Made by a program: the position numbers and the translations under genes. Of a stretch of 64,000 bases of DNA, positions 19,300 to 29,005 are shown piece after piece. Origin of the DNA: M269 sp964640795 (GTDB lineage Bacteria > Pseudomonadota > Gammaproteobacteria > Enterobacterales > Alteromonadaceae). The notes beneath the pieces were generated by a model. That model saw nothing but the letters and a program-made list of their open reading frames with translations. It was not told the origin of the DNA and did no database searches. Within the stretch, counting starts at the first letter, position 1. The number at the start of each line of letters is the position of its first letter. Location of the stretch: contig CAZXIN010000018.1 in NCBI GenBank assembly GCA_964640795.1, positions 1 through 64,000 on the forward strand. Reading direction: 5' to 3'.

Positions 19300-19551
19300 T
19301 CAACTTCGCTGACGTGACAATTTAAATAACCCAAGTACACCAATAACAATCCAGAAGATTTGTATAACAAAAGCCGCAATATTAAAGTTAAACGCTAGGC
19401 TAAATAGAATAAAGCCTGCTCCAACAATATTCGTTACATGATAGACTTTTTGTTGTTCTGACCACTTTCTTTGACTAATCATGAAGTATGCATAGAGTAC
19501 GAAGGCCGCACCCACTAAACCGATAACTTGAGCAACATATGACAACATCAC
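19300..19551 (-). CDS. Small CBU_0592-like membrane protein
   Basis: 83-aa protein with three hydrophobic segments near residues 5-23, 38-56 and 59-77, separated by a basic loop (SQRKWSEQQKVYH). The pattern fits the CBU_0592-like small membrane family, whose function is not known to me. The ATG overlaps the stop of the DUF885 gene, so the two genes are coupled, though no functional tie is known. Confidence 0.72.
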   Translation of the reverse strand: MMLSYVAQVIGLVGAAFVLYAYFMISQRKWSEQQKVYHVTNIVGAGFILFSLAFNFNIAAFVIQIFWIVIGVLGLFKLSRQRS

Positions 19552-21284
19552 TGCTTTTGCTCTTCAATCCAATCATTAACGACATCTTCTAGCACAGCAA
19601 TAGGCAACGAGCCATTCCCTACAAGAATGTCATGGAACGACCTAATATCGAACGATTGACCGAGCTCAGACTCTGCTTTCTTTCTCAAATTCTGAATCCT
19701 AATTTCGCCTATTTTGTATGATAACGCCTGACCTGGCCATGAAATGTAGCGATCTACTTCTCGACTAACATCATTCTCACTCAATGCAGTGTTACTCAAT
19801 AAAAAATTCACTGCTTTTTCTCGTGACCAGCCAAATGCATGCATACCGGTATCAACCACTAAACGACAAGCTCTCCACATTTCATAAGTTAACCGTCCAA
19901 AATCACTATAGGGGTCTTCATAAAACCCAGCATCTTTTCCAAGGCTCTCAGCATAAAGCCCCCAACCTTCGCCATAAGCAGAGTGGTAAAGCGTCTTCCT
20001 AAATTCAGGCACATCTAATTCCTGTGCGATAGTGCCTTGAAAATGATGACCAGGGACAGCTTCGTGATAAGTCAATGCTTCAAGGTTATACAGTGGTTCA
20101 CTCTCATAACTATTAGCACCTAAGAAATACGTACCAGAGGTTTTACCATCACCAGCGCCGGCAACATAGTATGCACCGCCCCCTGGGCTGGCTTTAATAT
20201 TATAAGTTCCCCTAGGCAAAACAGAAAACCACTTAGGTAATTCTCCTTCCATTCTCTTAGCTAAGTAAGAGGCTTTTTCTAGCAGATCTTGTGGACTATC
20301 GGCGTAATTTTCAGGATTATCACGCAAACTATCGAGAAATGCTTTGAAATCACCATCAAAGTTGACACCTTTAATGATAGTGTTCATAGCCGCTTTAATA
20401 CGTTTAACTTCTGATAAACCAATATCATGAATGTCTTTTGCTGGCATATTGGTCGTAGTGTAGAAATTGATGAGATAATCGTAGTAAGCTTTTCCCCCGT
20501 TAACACTTGTAATACCCACTTCCTTCCTGCAATTAGGCATATATTCCGTAGTAAAAAAGTCATAGAACGCTTGATATTCAGGAAGAACCTTTTCGTTAAT
20601 TAAATTTGCTACCCGCTTTTTATATTCTTTTCGACGATCTTGAGGGATAGATTTAGGGAAATTAGCAACTGGTGCATAAAACTCACTTTGTGTAACATCT
20701 GTCACTATTGATCGACTAATAGTTTTCTCATAACCAACAAAGCTCCCACAATAATGTGTTAATCCTTTATCGATTGAATCAGATAAGGTTTCGATAAAAT
20801 CACGATTATATCTGGGGTAATCAGCCAAGCTGATCAAGTAGTTATCGTAATCTTCTGTCGTCAGGAAAGACATTTTGGCTGGAGCTTCTGCGAAATATGT
20901 ATGAAACCCAGCATATATGTTCATCGGAAAATACCGATCGATTTGTGCATAGCTGGCTTTTTCGGCTTCTCTCTCGTAGGTAAATAATCGATAGCTAATA
21001 CTATCCTGATAATCTAATTGTGATGAGTCAATCTCCTTCAACGCATCTAAGATACCATTATTAAATTTTCGACGACGTTCGATACCTTTCTCACTAAAAT
21101 CCGGTAACTTACCGTTCATCCGAAATACATCAGGATCCCGTCTAAAGAACACTTGCTCTTCTAGAACATTATTCCAATGTTTCTCTAACAATGCGTCAAA
21201 TTTGTCTTTGTCATTGGCATGAACACTCACACTAAAAGGCAATAAGAATGTTAGCGTTAAAACAAGAGGATTTAGTAACTTCAT
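19548..21284 (-). CDS. Exported DUF885 family protein, probable metallopeptidase
   Basis: 578-aa protein with a clear signal peptide (residues 1-23, ending SVHA). It contains the family hallmark LTYHEAVPGHHFQG near residue 400, an HExxxGHH pattern proposed to bind zinc, followed by a conserved Glu in YGEGWGLYAESLG. The length is typical. Members are thought to be periplasmic or outer-membrane-linked peptidases; the substrate here is unknown. First gene of a two-gene unit with the small membrane protein downstream. Confidence 0.86.
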   Translation of the reverse strand: MKLLNPLVLTLTFLLPFSVSVHANDKDKFDALLEKHWNNVLEEQVFFRRDPDVFRMNGKLPDFSEKGIERRRKFNNGILDALKEIDSSQLDYQDSISYRLFTYEREAEKASYAQIDRYFPMNIYAGFHTYFAEAPAKMSFLTTEDYDNYLISLADYPRYNRDFIETLSDSIDKGLTHYCGSFVGYEKTISRSIVTDVTQSEFYAPVANFPKSIPQDRRKEYKKRVANLINEKVLPEYQAFYDFFTTEYMPNCRKEVGITSVNGGKAYYDYLINFYTTTNMPAKDIHDIGLSEVKRIKAAMNTIIKGVNFDGDFKAFLDSLRDNPENYADSPQDLLEKASYLAKRMEGELPKWFSVLPRGTYNIKASPGGGAYYVAGAGDGKTSGTYFLGANSYESEPLYNLEALTYHEAVPGHHFQGTIAQELDVPEFRKTLYHSAYGEGWGLYAESLGKDAGFYEDPYSDFGRLTYEMWRACRLVVDTGMHAFGWSREKAVNFLLSNTALSENDVSREVDRYISWPGQALSYKIGEIRIQNLRKKAESELGQSFDIRSFHDILVGNGSLPIAVLEDVVNDWIEEQKQ

Positions 21285-21433
21285 GAAATAAGTAGGCCTT
21301 TGTCGTTCATATTCAACATAATGAAATGCAAGATTAAAGGTGTACTTTAGTGATGTACAGAATCTTATTCCGATTAATAAAAATTTATATTATGATTACA
21401 ATTGTAATCAATATTTTTATTAAGGAAAAACCA

Positions 21434-22126
21434 ATGAAAACGCTAGTACTAGTGCTCTTGTTTTTACCGTTCATGTTTGGCTGCACAAACCAAACTACTG
21501 TGCACCTCTACGGTCGCTATCTGTCTCCTCCTATAACAACAAACATCAAAAATACTCTAGAGAGAGCAGGTTTTAATGTAGAGGTTAATCAATTAACTTT
21601 TCCCAGCAGTATCCAACAATCAGCCATTCTCTATTCACCACTCATCGAAGATCGGGACGCCATTAGCGCTATCATTGAGCAACTTTCATTACTAAATTAC
21701 CCTATACACAAGAATCAACCTCTCGTTGCAGGTAAACACTTTTACACTAAAAATAACTTGGGTTTATTCATTCTTCCGGAAAATGAAAACTTAACGAAAC
21801 AGAGTATAGATATTGCGAACGCCTATAAAAGCGTTAACTGCGGGCACACGGTCTCGCTCAACCTCAATAAAGATGGCACCTATACGCTATTTTTTGCGCA
21901 ACTCCCTTTTTCTGATACAACAGATTATCTAAAGGGTGTATGGCACTTTACTGAGTATCCTTATCTATCATTAGGCCCCAAAAATGGTTACGAGTGGTTT
22001 TATTTTAAAATGCAACAGGAGCATACGGTTGACAAAATAGGAAAAATCCATAAAACCTTGTTAATAAGCCAAGATAAATATAGCCATCTACATTTTTGTG
22101 ACTTTGCGTATGGTCTGCGGTATTAA
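21434..22126 (+). CDS. Hypothetical lipoprotein
   Basis: I do not recognise the family. The ATG at 21434 is chosen over the in-frame start at 21350 because AAGGAAAAA precedes it and because it gives a proper lipoprotein signal: a hydrophobic run ending FMFGC with Cys17 as the lipid anchor. The 230-aa product has an early TTVHLYGRYL segment and a C-terminal Trp/Tyr-rich part (GYEWFYFKM). Residue +2 after Cys is Thr, which predicts outer-membrane sorting. It is transcribed away from the DUF885 gene. Confidence 0.75.
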   Translation: MKTLVLVLLFLPFMFGCTNQTTVHLYGRYLSPPITTNIKNTLERAGFNVEVNQLTFPSSIQQSAILYSPLIEDRDAISAIIEQLSLLNYPIHKNQPLVAGKHFYTKNNLGLFILPENENLTKQSIDIANAYKSVNCGHTVSLNLNKDGTYTLFFAQLPFSDTTDYLKGVWHFTEYPYLSLGPKNGYEWFYFKMQQEHTVDKIGKIHKTLLISQDKYSHLHFCDFAYGLRY

Positions 22127-22179
22127 TGCCTTATATGATAGGTTAAGACCAATACATAAAGATTATTAGGACTTACCCT

Positions 22180-23322
22180 TTGCCAACAAACCGACGCGCA
22201 CAATTTGATCATATCGACACCCCATTTCTGATGGTCGATAAAAACAAATTCTTAAACAATATTCAACGAGTAAAGCAAGAGGTAAAATCGCATAATGTGT
22301 CTCTAAGACCTCACCTCAAAACATTAAAGTCTATTGCTGGTGCGCCCTATTTAATGGAAGACAAAAACTCACCGGGGACAGTATCAACACTTAAGGAAGC
22401 AGAAGTGTTCGCAGAAGCCGGATATACTAACCTAACATACGCTGTTGGAATAACTCCACAGAAACTCTCTCGAGTAAGCGCACTTAGAGATAAGGGAGTA
22501 GATATCAGTATTTTAATCGACAGTATGGCGCAGGCTCAGGCTATTGCGACTTTTTGTCATGACAATCAATGCGACTTACCGACTCTAATCGAAATTGATT
22601 GTGACGATCATCGCGCAGGTATTGAACCCGACTCTCAGCTGTTAGTTGATGTTGCTGGTGTATTGGCTGAGCATAAGGTCAGCATTCGCGGCATCTTGAC
22701 CCACGCTGGTGGTTCATATGATTGCTCAACACCATCGCAACTCGTCAAAGCAGCGAACGAAGAACGCTTGGCAGCGTTGAAAGCAGCCAGTGTATTAACC
22801 GATTCAGGCTTTCCTTGCCCTGTCATCAGTATTGGTTCAACACCCACCGCTTTGTCTTACACGAACTTAGAAGGTATTACAGAAGTACGTGCAGGTGTCT
22901 TCCCATTCTTCGATTTGGTAATGGCGGGCATCGGGGTTTGTGCGCCACAAGACATAGCCTTATCCGTTGTGACAACTGTTATTGGTCACAATACTAAGAA
23001 AAACTGGCTTTTGATTGATGCTGGTTGGATGGCTTTATCAAGAGATAGAGGCACTAGCTCGCAAAAAAAGGATTGTGGGTACGGATTGGTTTGTGACATA
23101 AACGGCAACATTATTGAAGGACTACAAGTCAAAGGAGCTAATCAAGAGCACGGCATTATTGTCACTGATAACAATGTGGATCTATCTGCAATATCAGTAG
23201 GCAATCAATTACGTATTCTCCCTAACCATGCTTGTGCTACGGCTGCAATGCACTCAGGTTATCAAGTATACGATACACAAAAAGAGACTCTCGAATATTG
23301 GTCACGAATTCAAGGCTGGTAA
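22180..23322 (+). CDS. DSD1-family PLP enzyme (D-threonine aldolase / D-serine dehydratase-like)
   Basis: Fold-type III PLP enzyme of 380 aa acting on a D-beta-hydroxy amino acid. The N-terminal TIM barrel carries RPHLKTLKS with Lys47 as the Schiff-base lysine. The C-terminal domain carries PNHACATAAMH, whose His and Cys match the zinc ligands of D-serine dehydratase and D-threonine aldolase. The start is TTG at 22180 with AGGA 8 nt upstream; no ATG is in frame nearby. The substrate cannot be told from sequence. It is a stand-alone gene. Confidence 0.86.
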   Translation: MPTNRRAQFDHIDTPFLMVDKNKFLNNIQRVKQEVKSHNVSLRPHLKTLKSIAGAPYLMEDKNSPGTVSTLKEAEVFAEAGYTNLTYAVGITPQKLSRVSALRDKGVDISILIDSMAQAQAIATFCHDNQCDLPTLIEIDCDDHRAGIEPDSQLLVDVAGVLAEHKVSIRGILTHAGGSYDCSTPSQLVKAANEERLAALKAASVLTDSGFPCPVISIGSTPTALSYTNLEGITEVRAGVFPFFDLVMAGIGVCAPQDIALSVVTTVIGHNTKKNWLLIDAGWMALSRDRGTSSQKKDCGYGLVCDINGNIIEGLQVKGANQEHGIIVTDNNVDLSAISVGNQLRILPNHACATAAMHSGYQVYDTQKETLEYWSRIQGW

Positions 23323-23417
23323 TTTTTTTACTGTGATAAAGAATAAAGGCCATGTTGAACCATACTAAACAACCTATACTATAATCCTTACTTTCTTACT
23401 AATTGGTTAATTTTGCC

Positions 23418-24083
23418 ATGCTAAAAAGATTTTCACTCGCTCTCCTTATAATACTCAACACAACTTTGCATGCCCAAGAAGAAACCGAGAAAGAGCCTCC
23501 CCCACTCGACCCTAAGTATATGGGTACACACAATATGGTGTTAGTTAATTCAGGCTCTACCATTTATGCGACTCATCTATCAACCTATAACGAGCCACAC
23601 AATGTACAAATTGTCTATCGTGTAGACTTTGAACAGAATACTATTATTCCGCTAGTGAGAGACTCCGATCTAGTCACAATAAAAAGCCAACCTTTTAACC
23701 TTCAGCGCTTAATGCGAGAAGAGGAAGACGTCGAAATTACAGCAGATATCTACCTTGGGCATTTTGATCGAGGCGGTTTTAAAGCTTATGAAAAAGCTTA
23801 CATAAACTTTAATAAACCCATTTATGTGCGCGAATTAGTAGATCTTGATCCATCAAGCAATCGCCAAAAGTACGATGTTGTTGATATTAAAAGTACTGAA
23901 AGGATGCTGATTCATCAAATTCAGTCGGCGCCAAGCTATGACCATTTAATGATCCAAGGTTCATTAGTCAATTGCGTTAGACAATTCACTACTAGTTCTG
24001 CCACACCTAAGGAGATAGAATTATTTGGTAAGCTATCACTCTGTGGTTCATTAAAACCTCTATATTATGAAGTAAAAGAGTAA
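23418..24083 (+). CDS. Hypothetical exported protein
   Basis: 221-aa protein of unknown family. A signal peptide (LKRFSLALLIILNTTLHA) precedes an acidic, Pro-rich segment and a beta-rich body with two Cys (NCVRQF and LSLCGS), which may form a disulfide. I use the ATG at 23418; a TTG at 23403 is in frame but adds residues before the signal peptide. No operon partner. Confidence 0.7.
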   Translation: MLKRFSLALLIILNTTLHAQEETEKEPPPLDPKYMGTHNMVLVNSGSTIYATHLSTYNEPHNVQIVYRVDFEQNTIIPLVRDSDLVTIKSQPFNLQRLMREEEDVEITADIYLGHFDRGGFKAYEKAYINFNKPIYVRELVDLDPSSNRQKYDVVDIKSTERMLIHQIQSAPSYDHLMIQGSLVNCVRQFTTSSATPKEIELFGKLSLCGSLKPLYYEVKE

Positions 24084-24088
24084 TACCC

Positions 24089-24390
24089 AACGAGAAGCTC
24101 AAAAACCTCAAACAAGTGTCGGAACAAGGCATGCCTTTGAAGGAAGGCTCATAGCCTTCCAAAAGAGCATAATACCGATAAGATGCTTGTCAGAGTGCCT
24201 CTTCGAGTGAGTTTAAAAGGAGCAGACGCGTTGTTGAGACACCTTGATTTACGACTCAATGAATTTAAGCGTTAATAAGTAAAGAAAGTACGCGATTAGA
24301 GCAATGCAGGAGCAGTTGTCAAAGAAGCTCGGATCACCCCCGTTAGACCGGCTATATCACGTCTAAATTCGCACCTTTTTACTTCTCGCT
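24089..24390. repeat. Possible small non-autonomous element or structured intergenic unit
   Basis: The 328-bp gap before the rhlE stop holds no gene. Its ends are weak inverted repeats: AACGAGAAGCTCAAAAACC (24089-24107) against the reverse complement of the right end, AGCGAGAAGTAAAAAGG (from 24390 inward), agreeing at 8 of the first 9 bases. Inside lie the 12-bp palindrome AAGGCATGCCTT and a perfect hairpin at 24142. No target-site duplication is clear. Confidence 0.25.
24142..24160. repeat. Perfect hairpin between a hypothetical gene and rhlE
   Basis: GGAAGGCT and AGCCTTCC form an 8-bp stem around a 3-nt CAT loop. A T-run follows in neither direction, so it is not a standard terminator, although it lies between two converging genes where one would be expected. 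Confidence 0.45.
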
Positions 24391-24411
24391 GAGCGATATC
24401 CTTAGATAGGA

Positions 24412-25728
24412 TTAGAGCGTGTTGCCTTTGTTTGGGTTAAATCGATTCCGAGGGTTCTTGCTCCTCGGTTTATGCCCCCTAGCATTATCACCTGATTTCT
24501 GCCCATCGGCATGCTCCCTTTTTTGAGAAGTATTGCTTTTATTCTTTTTAGGGCGCTTAGGCTTTTGGGCTCGAAGTGCGATTTCTGGAACAGAATTGAC
24601 AGGTTCAAACCCTTCTATAATTCTACGCGGCAAAATTTGCTGGATGAGATTCTGAACGTCTGCTAATTGCTTAATGTCATCATTGGTCACAAAAGATATC
24701 GCATGGCCACTCATACCAGCTCGACCTGTTCTACCGATACGATGTACATAATCTTCAGCCACATGAGGCAGATCAAAATTAATCACCTGAGGGAGTTGGT
24801 CAATATCTAGCCCTCTTGCTGCGATATCGGTAGCAACAAGCACACGAATAGTGCCATCTTTAAAGTCAGCCAAGGCTTTGGTTCTTGCACCTTGACTTTT
24901 ATTGCCATGTATAGCCGCAGCACTAACGTTTTTCGCGTTTAGGTGCTTGGCTAACCGATTAGCGCCATGTTTTGTCCGACTAAAGACCAAAACTTGCTCT
25001 AAGTTCTCTTGTTTAATCAAAGAGCTTAACAAGTGATTCTTTTTGCTCTTATCTACAGTAATAATCGACTGCTCTACAGTTTTAGCTGCTGCATTTCTAG
25101 GTGTAACTGATATTTCAACTGGGTTACTAACAATGGTTTTGGCCAACTCTCGAATGTCGTCTGAGAACGTTGCAGAGAATAGTAAGTTTTGACGTTCCTT
25201 AGGCAACACCTTCATAATTTTACGAATATCATGAATGAACCCCATATCGAGCATACGATCGGCTTCATCTAATACGAGTGTTTCTATCTGATTAAAACGT
25301 ACAGCATTCTGTTGATAGAGATCTAATAAACGACCAGGCGTTGCCACCAGCACATCTGCTCCACGACGTAAAGCCATCATCTGTGGGTTTATCTTAACAC
25401 CGCCAAACACAACATATGACTTTAGAGGAAGGTTCTTACCATATAACGCCACACTTTCCCCTACTTGCGCAGCAAGTTCTCTCGTGGGCGTAAGAATCAA
25501 AGCTCGGACTTGATTATTCTGTGCTTTATTACCTTTACTCAATAATTCCAGCAACGGCAAAGTAAAGGCGGCTGTCTTACCTGTCCCAGTTTGGGCTGCT
25601 GCCATAAGATCGCTACCACCTAAAACAGCAGGCACTGCTTGCTCTTGAATAGGCGAAGGGGTTTTATATCCTTGCTCATCAATAGCCTTAAGGATTGGAT
25701 CAGATAAGCCTAAAGATGAAAAACTCAT
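24412..25728 (-). CDS. rhlE: ATP-dependent RNA helicase RhlE
   Basis: DEAD-box RNA helicase, 438 aa. Motifs in order: Q motif near residue 25 (SPIQEQAVP), Walker A AAAQTGTGKT near 44-53, PTRELA, TPGRLLD, DEAD in LDEADRMLDMGF, SAT, then domain 2 with HGNKSQGAR and HRIGRTGRAG. The RhlE hallmarks are the RMLDMGF linker and a basic, low-complexity tail (KPKRPKKNKSN and onwards) that binds RNA. It acts in ribosome assembly and RNA turnover, often in the cold. Monocistronic. Confidence 0.93.
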   Translation of the reverse strand: MSFSSLGLSDPILKAIDEQGYKTPSPIQEQAVPAVLGGSDLMAAAQTGTGKTAAFTLPLLELLSKGNKAQNNQVRALILTPTRELAAQVGESVALYGKNLPLKSYVVFGGVKINPQMMALRRGADVLVATPGRLLDLYQQNAVRFNQIETLVLDEADRMLDMGFIHDIRKIMKVLPKERQNLLFSATFSDDIRELAKTIVSNPVEISVTPRNAAAKTVEQSIITVDKSKKNHLLSSLIKQENLEQVLVFSRTKHGANRLAKHLNAKNVSAAAIHGNKSQGARTKALADFKDGTIRVLVATDIAARGLDIDQLPQVINFDLPHVAEDYVHRIGRTGRAGMSGHAISFVTNDDIKQLADVQNLIQQILPRRIIEGFEPVNSVPEIALRAQKPKRPKKNKSNTSQKREHADGQKSGDNARGHKPRSKNPRNRFNPNKGNTL

Positions 25729-25923
25729 AGATATTGTCTCAGATAATTAAACGCTAAATTTAGGGGGCGTGAAGCCTACAGTAACTATCGATACCATGCA
25801 AACAACTCAAAGGTAAAATTCAAACGGATGAAGCATATATCTCATTCAATGCTAACTTTGAGTAGCACCCCAGTTCAGTTTATGGCGTAATGGTCCATTA
25901 AACGAAACATCGATAGGAATAGT

Positions 25924-26559
25924 ATGAATTCAAACTATTTACACCCTCTATTGCTAGCTAATATAAAGTCAACGCGACAAGTTTGGGTATTACTCACATC
26001 ACTAATGTTAGCTTTTCCAGCATTCGCCCAACCCTTAGTATCAACTCAATCTCAAGACAGTTTCTTCAATGCAATTAAGGCTCATTGTGGAAAAGCGTTC
26101 GAAGGTAAAATTACAGTAGACAACGCAGCAGGTGGCAGCTTCGATGGTCAGAAGCTCATCATGCATCTCAGACAATGCTCTGACACACAAATCCACATCC
26201 CCTTTCATGTCGGTGAAAATGCTTCAAGAACATGGATAATCACTAAGACAGGTTCTGGGCTTTCACTCAAACACGATCACCGGAAACAAGATGGCTCAGA
26301 CGATCCAGTGACAATGTACGGTGGCCACACAACAGAAAACGGCTGGCCACAAGTCCAATCTTTTCCTGCTGACGCATATTCCAAGGAGCTTTTCGTTAAT
26401 GTTGGTTTACCGCAATCTATAAGCAATACATGGCAAATGTATATTTACCCAGAAAAATTCACCTACAGATTGGTTCGTCAGGGACGTGATTTTACCGTTG
26501 AATTTGATTTAACTAAGGAGACTACAACACCAAATGCTCCTTGGGGATACAAGGACTGA
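25924..26559 (+). CDS. Hypothetical exported protein
   Basis: 211-aa protein with an N-terminal signal peptide after a 20-residue lead (hydrophobic WVLLTSLMLAFPAFA, cleavage near residue 36). AGGAA precedes the ATG. The mature part has two Cys (AHCGKAF and LRQCSD) and His/Asp-rich patches (LKHDHRKQDGSDD). The family is one I have seen only as hypothetical, so no function is proposed. It is followed by a structured intergenic region. Confidence 0.75.
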   Translation: MNSNYLHPLLLANIKSTRQVWVLLTSLMLAFPAFAQPLVSTQSQDSFFNAIKAHCGKAFEGKITVDNAAGGSFDGQKLIMHLRQCSDTQIHIPFHVGENASRTWIITKTGSGLSLKHDHRKQDGSDDPVTMYGGHTTENGWPQVQSFPADAYSKELFVNVGLPQSISNTWQMYIYPEKFTYRLVRQGRDFTVEFDLTKETTTPNAPWGYKD

Positions 26560-26565
26560 TAACGT

Positions 26566-26652
26566 CATAGAGCCTTATCATTGTCAAGAGTCAATATTGC
26601 CCCAGTTCATTAACAGTACCTATGCTAAATGATTTCACTTTGGGGCTCTATG
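26566..26652 (+). repeat. Long-range stem with an alternative pairing
   Basis: CATAGAGCC (26566-26574) is perfectly complementary to GGCTCTATG (26644-26652), 70 nt away. The right arm is preceded by GG, and the resulting GGGGC can instead pair with GCCCC near 26602. The two foldings exclude each other. No T-run follows. Confidence 0.3.
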
Positions 26653-26821
26653 TAAAAGCGCAAATATACAGCCAATAAAAGTACCCCAAAATGAGAATCC
26701 CAAGTTACCTTGGAGTTAAAAAACACCCCAAACTGCCTTTAAGTCTTTATTTTCTAATAAAAAATTAACAGTTCATAGGGCATATTGTTATTATATTATA
26801 ATTACTATTAAAGGCTCTGAT

Positions 26822-28732
26822 ATGAAGATTAAAACAAAACTTCTTTTGTCTCTTGGTTCCCTCTCTCTTGTTATTTTAATCGTCGGTATATTTGCAACTC
26901 TCAGTCTCTCAAAGCTTGAGAATCAGAACGATATATACACCACTGTATCCTATGCTGATAAATCTATGTATCAAGCAAGATTGGCTCAGGCCGACTTTAT
27001 GTTGTTAGAACAACCTGAGTTTAAAGAGAAAGTCGTTGAGCATTTGTCTTCCGCCTTGGAGAGCCTTGACCGTACAAAAAACAATATGGCTGTACAAAGC
27101 AGCATTGAAAGAGTTGAATCCATACAAGCTGCTGTTCGTCTATATAAGAACAGTTTTGATGCTTTAATTAAACAAAAGGAGCTTGCTATAACAGGAAAAG
27201 CATCTTTTGATGTCGCCGCAGCGAATGTTTCGGCCAAAATTGATGAAGTATTGTTATCTATTGAACAATATTACAGTCAAAACCAAAATGACTTTGAGGA
27301 GTTTGACCGTTATGTATCCGCGAAAGCGTTTAAAGATACCTTCAATGATACACGCGTTATGGTTTGGAAATTCAATGAGAAAGGAACGCAAGAGCGCAGC
27401 GAAGCAATTGCGGACTTTATTTCACAACTTGAAGCTATTCTTCCTCAGCTAAAAGCTAAAATGAAAGGCCAACAAACTCAGCGTTTGTTAGGTGAACTAA
27501 CTCAAGAGCTATCTCATTATACACTTCTATTTGATTCGGTTAAAACGGCCCATGAAAGCCTTTCACAAGTAACTCAATCCTTGTTCTCATCTGCGAATAA
27601 AGCGTCAAGCATCACCAATTCACTACTCACAGCAGAAAGAGAAATTGCGGCTTCTGTCAGAGAACAGGTAATGACTACTATTGTAGTCGCCATTATTGTT
27701 GCACTTGCACTTAGCATCGTTATGACGATTTGGTTAACGCGAGGAATAATGCAGCCTTTAACTAAGTCTATGCAGATCGCGCACGGATTAGCTAAGGGCG
27801 ATTTAACACAAAAACTCGAAGTAAAAGGCAATGATGAATTTAATACGCTTATTATGGAGCTTAACCAATCCTCTTCGAGACTGCACCAGACCGTCTCTAA
27901 AATCAAGAAAGTATTAGATCACTTGGCCCAGACTGGAGATAAAGTGGGGATAGCAGTGTCGGAGTCAAGCAGCTCCGTGCAAGAACAAAAGATTGAAACG
28001 GATACCCTAGCTTCATCGATAGAGCAGATGTCTATATCTAACAACCAGATTGCGGATAATGCAGGTAAAGCATCTGACACAAGTTCAAATGCAGAAAAAG
28101 AAGCCATAAGTGGAGACGAAACAGTCGTCCATGCTAGTACGGCTATGCAAGAATTGTCTAATGAGTTAGAGCAAGCGACTTTGGTTGTTAATAAGTTGAA
28201 TGAGGACTCCACTAACATTGCTACTATTCTTGGTGTCATACGTGCAATAGCCGATCAAACCAATCTACTTGCTCTCAACGCAGCAATTGAAGCAGCGCGA
28301 GCAGGAGAACAAGGCCGAGGCTTTGCAGTGGTTGCAGATGAAGTTAGAACATTAGCTGCTAGAACTCAAAATTCAATAGAAGAGATTACTACCATCATTG
28401 AGCTCATTCAAAAAGGCGCTGGAGATGTGGTTGATGCTATGTCTAGCTCGAATGATAAGAGTAAGAGCGTCATGGAACTGACTAACTCAGCATCCAATGC
28501 CTATTCAAATATTGTTAGCTCAGTCAATCAAATTTCAGAAATCAATAACCAAGTAGCAGTAGGAGCAGCGGAACAATCAACTGTAACACAAGAAACGACT
28601 CGGAATATTGTTCGAATCAAAGATCTTGCAGATACTAACTCCAATTCATTAAGCTCAATTAACCAGCAAATATTAGAACAATCTAAAGAGACTCAAGCAT
28701 TGAGAGAATTAGTCGGCTTTTTTAAAATTTAA
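26822..28732 (+). CDS. Methyl-accepting chemotaxis protein with helical bimodular-type sensor
   Basis: Transmembrane chemoreceptor, 636 aa. Helix 1 lies at residues 8-30, a 250-residue all-helical periplasmic domain follows, helix 2 at about 288-308, then HAMP and the signalling domain with the hairpin tip DQTNLLALNAAIEAARAGEQGRGFAVVADEV (split here by the reader into its parts DQTNLLALNAAIEAA and RAGEQGRGF). The sensor start SYADKSMYQARLAQADFML recalls the HBM class that binds organic acids. There is no C-terminal pentapeptide tether. AAAGG precedes the ATG and a terminator follows. Confidence 0.92.
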   Translation: MKIKTKLLLSLGSLSLVILIVGIFATLSLSKLENQNDIYTTVSYADKSMYQARLAQADFMLLEQPEFKEKVVEHLSSALESLDRTKNNMAVQSSIERVESIQAAVRLYKNSFDALIKQKELAITGKASFDVAAANVSAKIDEVLLSIEQYYSQNQNDFEEFDRYVSAKAFKDTFNDTRVMVWKFNEKGTQERSEAIADFISQLEAILPQLKAKMKGQQTQRLLGELTQELSHYTLLFDSVKTAHESLSQVTQSLFSSANKASSITNSLLTAEREIAASVREQVMTTIVVAIIVALALSIVMTIWLTRGIMQPLTKSMQIAHGLAKGDLTQKLEVKGNDEFNTLIMELNQSSSRLHQTVSKIKKVLDHLAQTGDKVGIAVSESSSSVQEQKIETDTLASSIEQMSISNNQIADNAGKASDTSSNAEKEAISGDETVVHASTAMQELSNELEQATLVVNKLNEDSTNIATILGVIRAIADQTNLLALNAAIEAARAGEQGRGFAVVADEVRTLAARTQNSIEEITTIIELIQKGAGDVVDAMSSSNDKSKSVMELTNSASNAYSNIVSSVNQISEINNQVAVGAAEQSTVTQETTRNIVRIKDLADTNSNSLSSINQQILEQSKETQALRELVGFFKI

Positions 28733-28849
28733 TAACCAGTATTGGAAAACAGGACAACGGCGATGTAAAGGCTTGCCCACATCTTAGGTTATTCGAATAT
28801 CCCCTAAGAGGTAAGACTATTGATTGTTAAAAGGTAATGTGATCTACTT

Positions 28850-28880
28850 GCACACAAATGATTCGATTTTGTGTGCTTTT
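28850..28880 (+). terminator. Rho-independent terminator after the chemoreceptor gene
   Basis: GCACACAAA (28850-28858) and TTTGTGTGC (28868-28876) form a perfect 9-bp stem with a 9-nt loop, followed by TTTT. It lies 120 nt after the stop codon of the chemoreceptor. Confidence 0.75.
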
Positions 28881-29005
28881 GCTGCAAAATTGGATAATTA
28901 TTGTGCCAAACTGTCATAAACAAGGATAAAGCAACCGTTTAATTCAGTTAGGTTATTGTTGTGTAAGGCAGATGTCTACAGATAAAAATAATAAGAACGA
29001 GTCCT

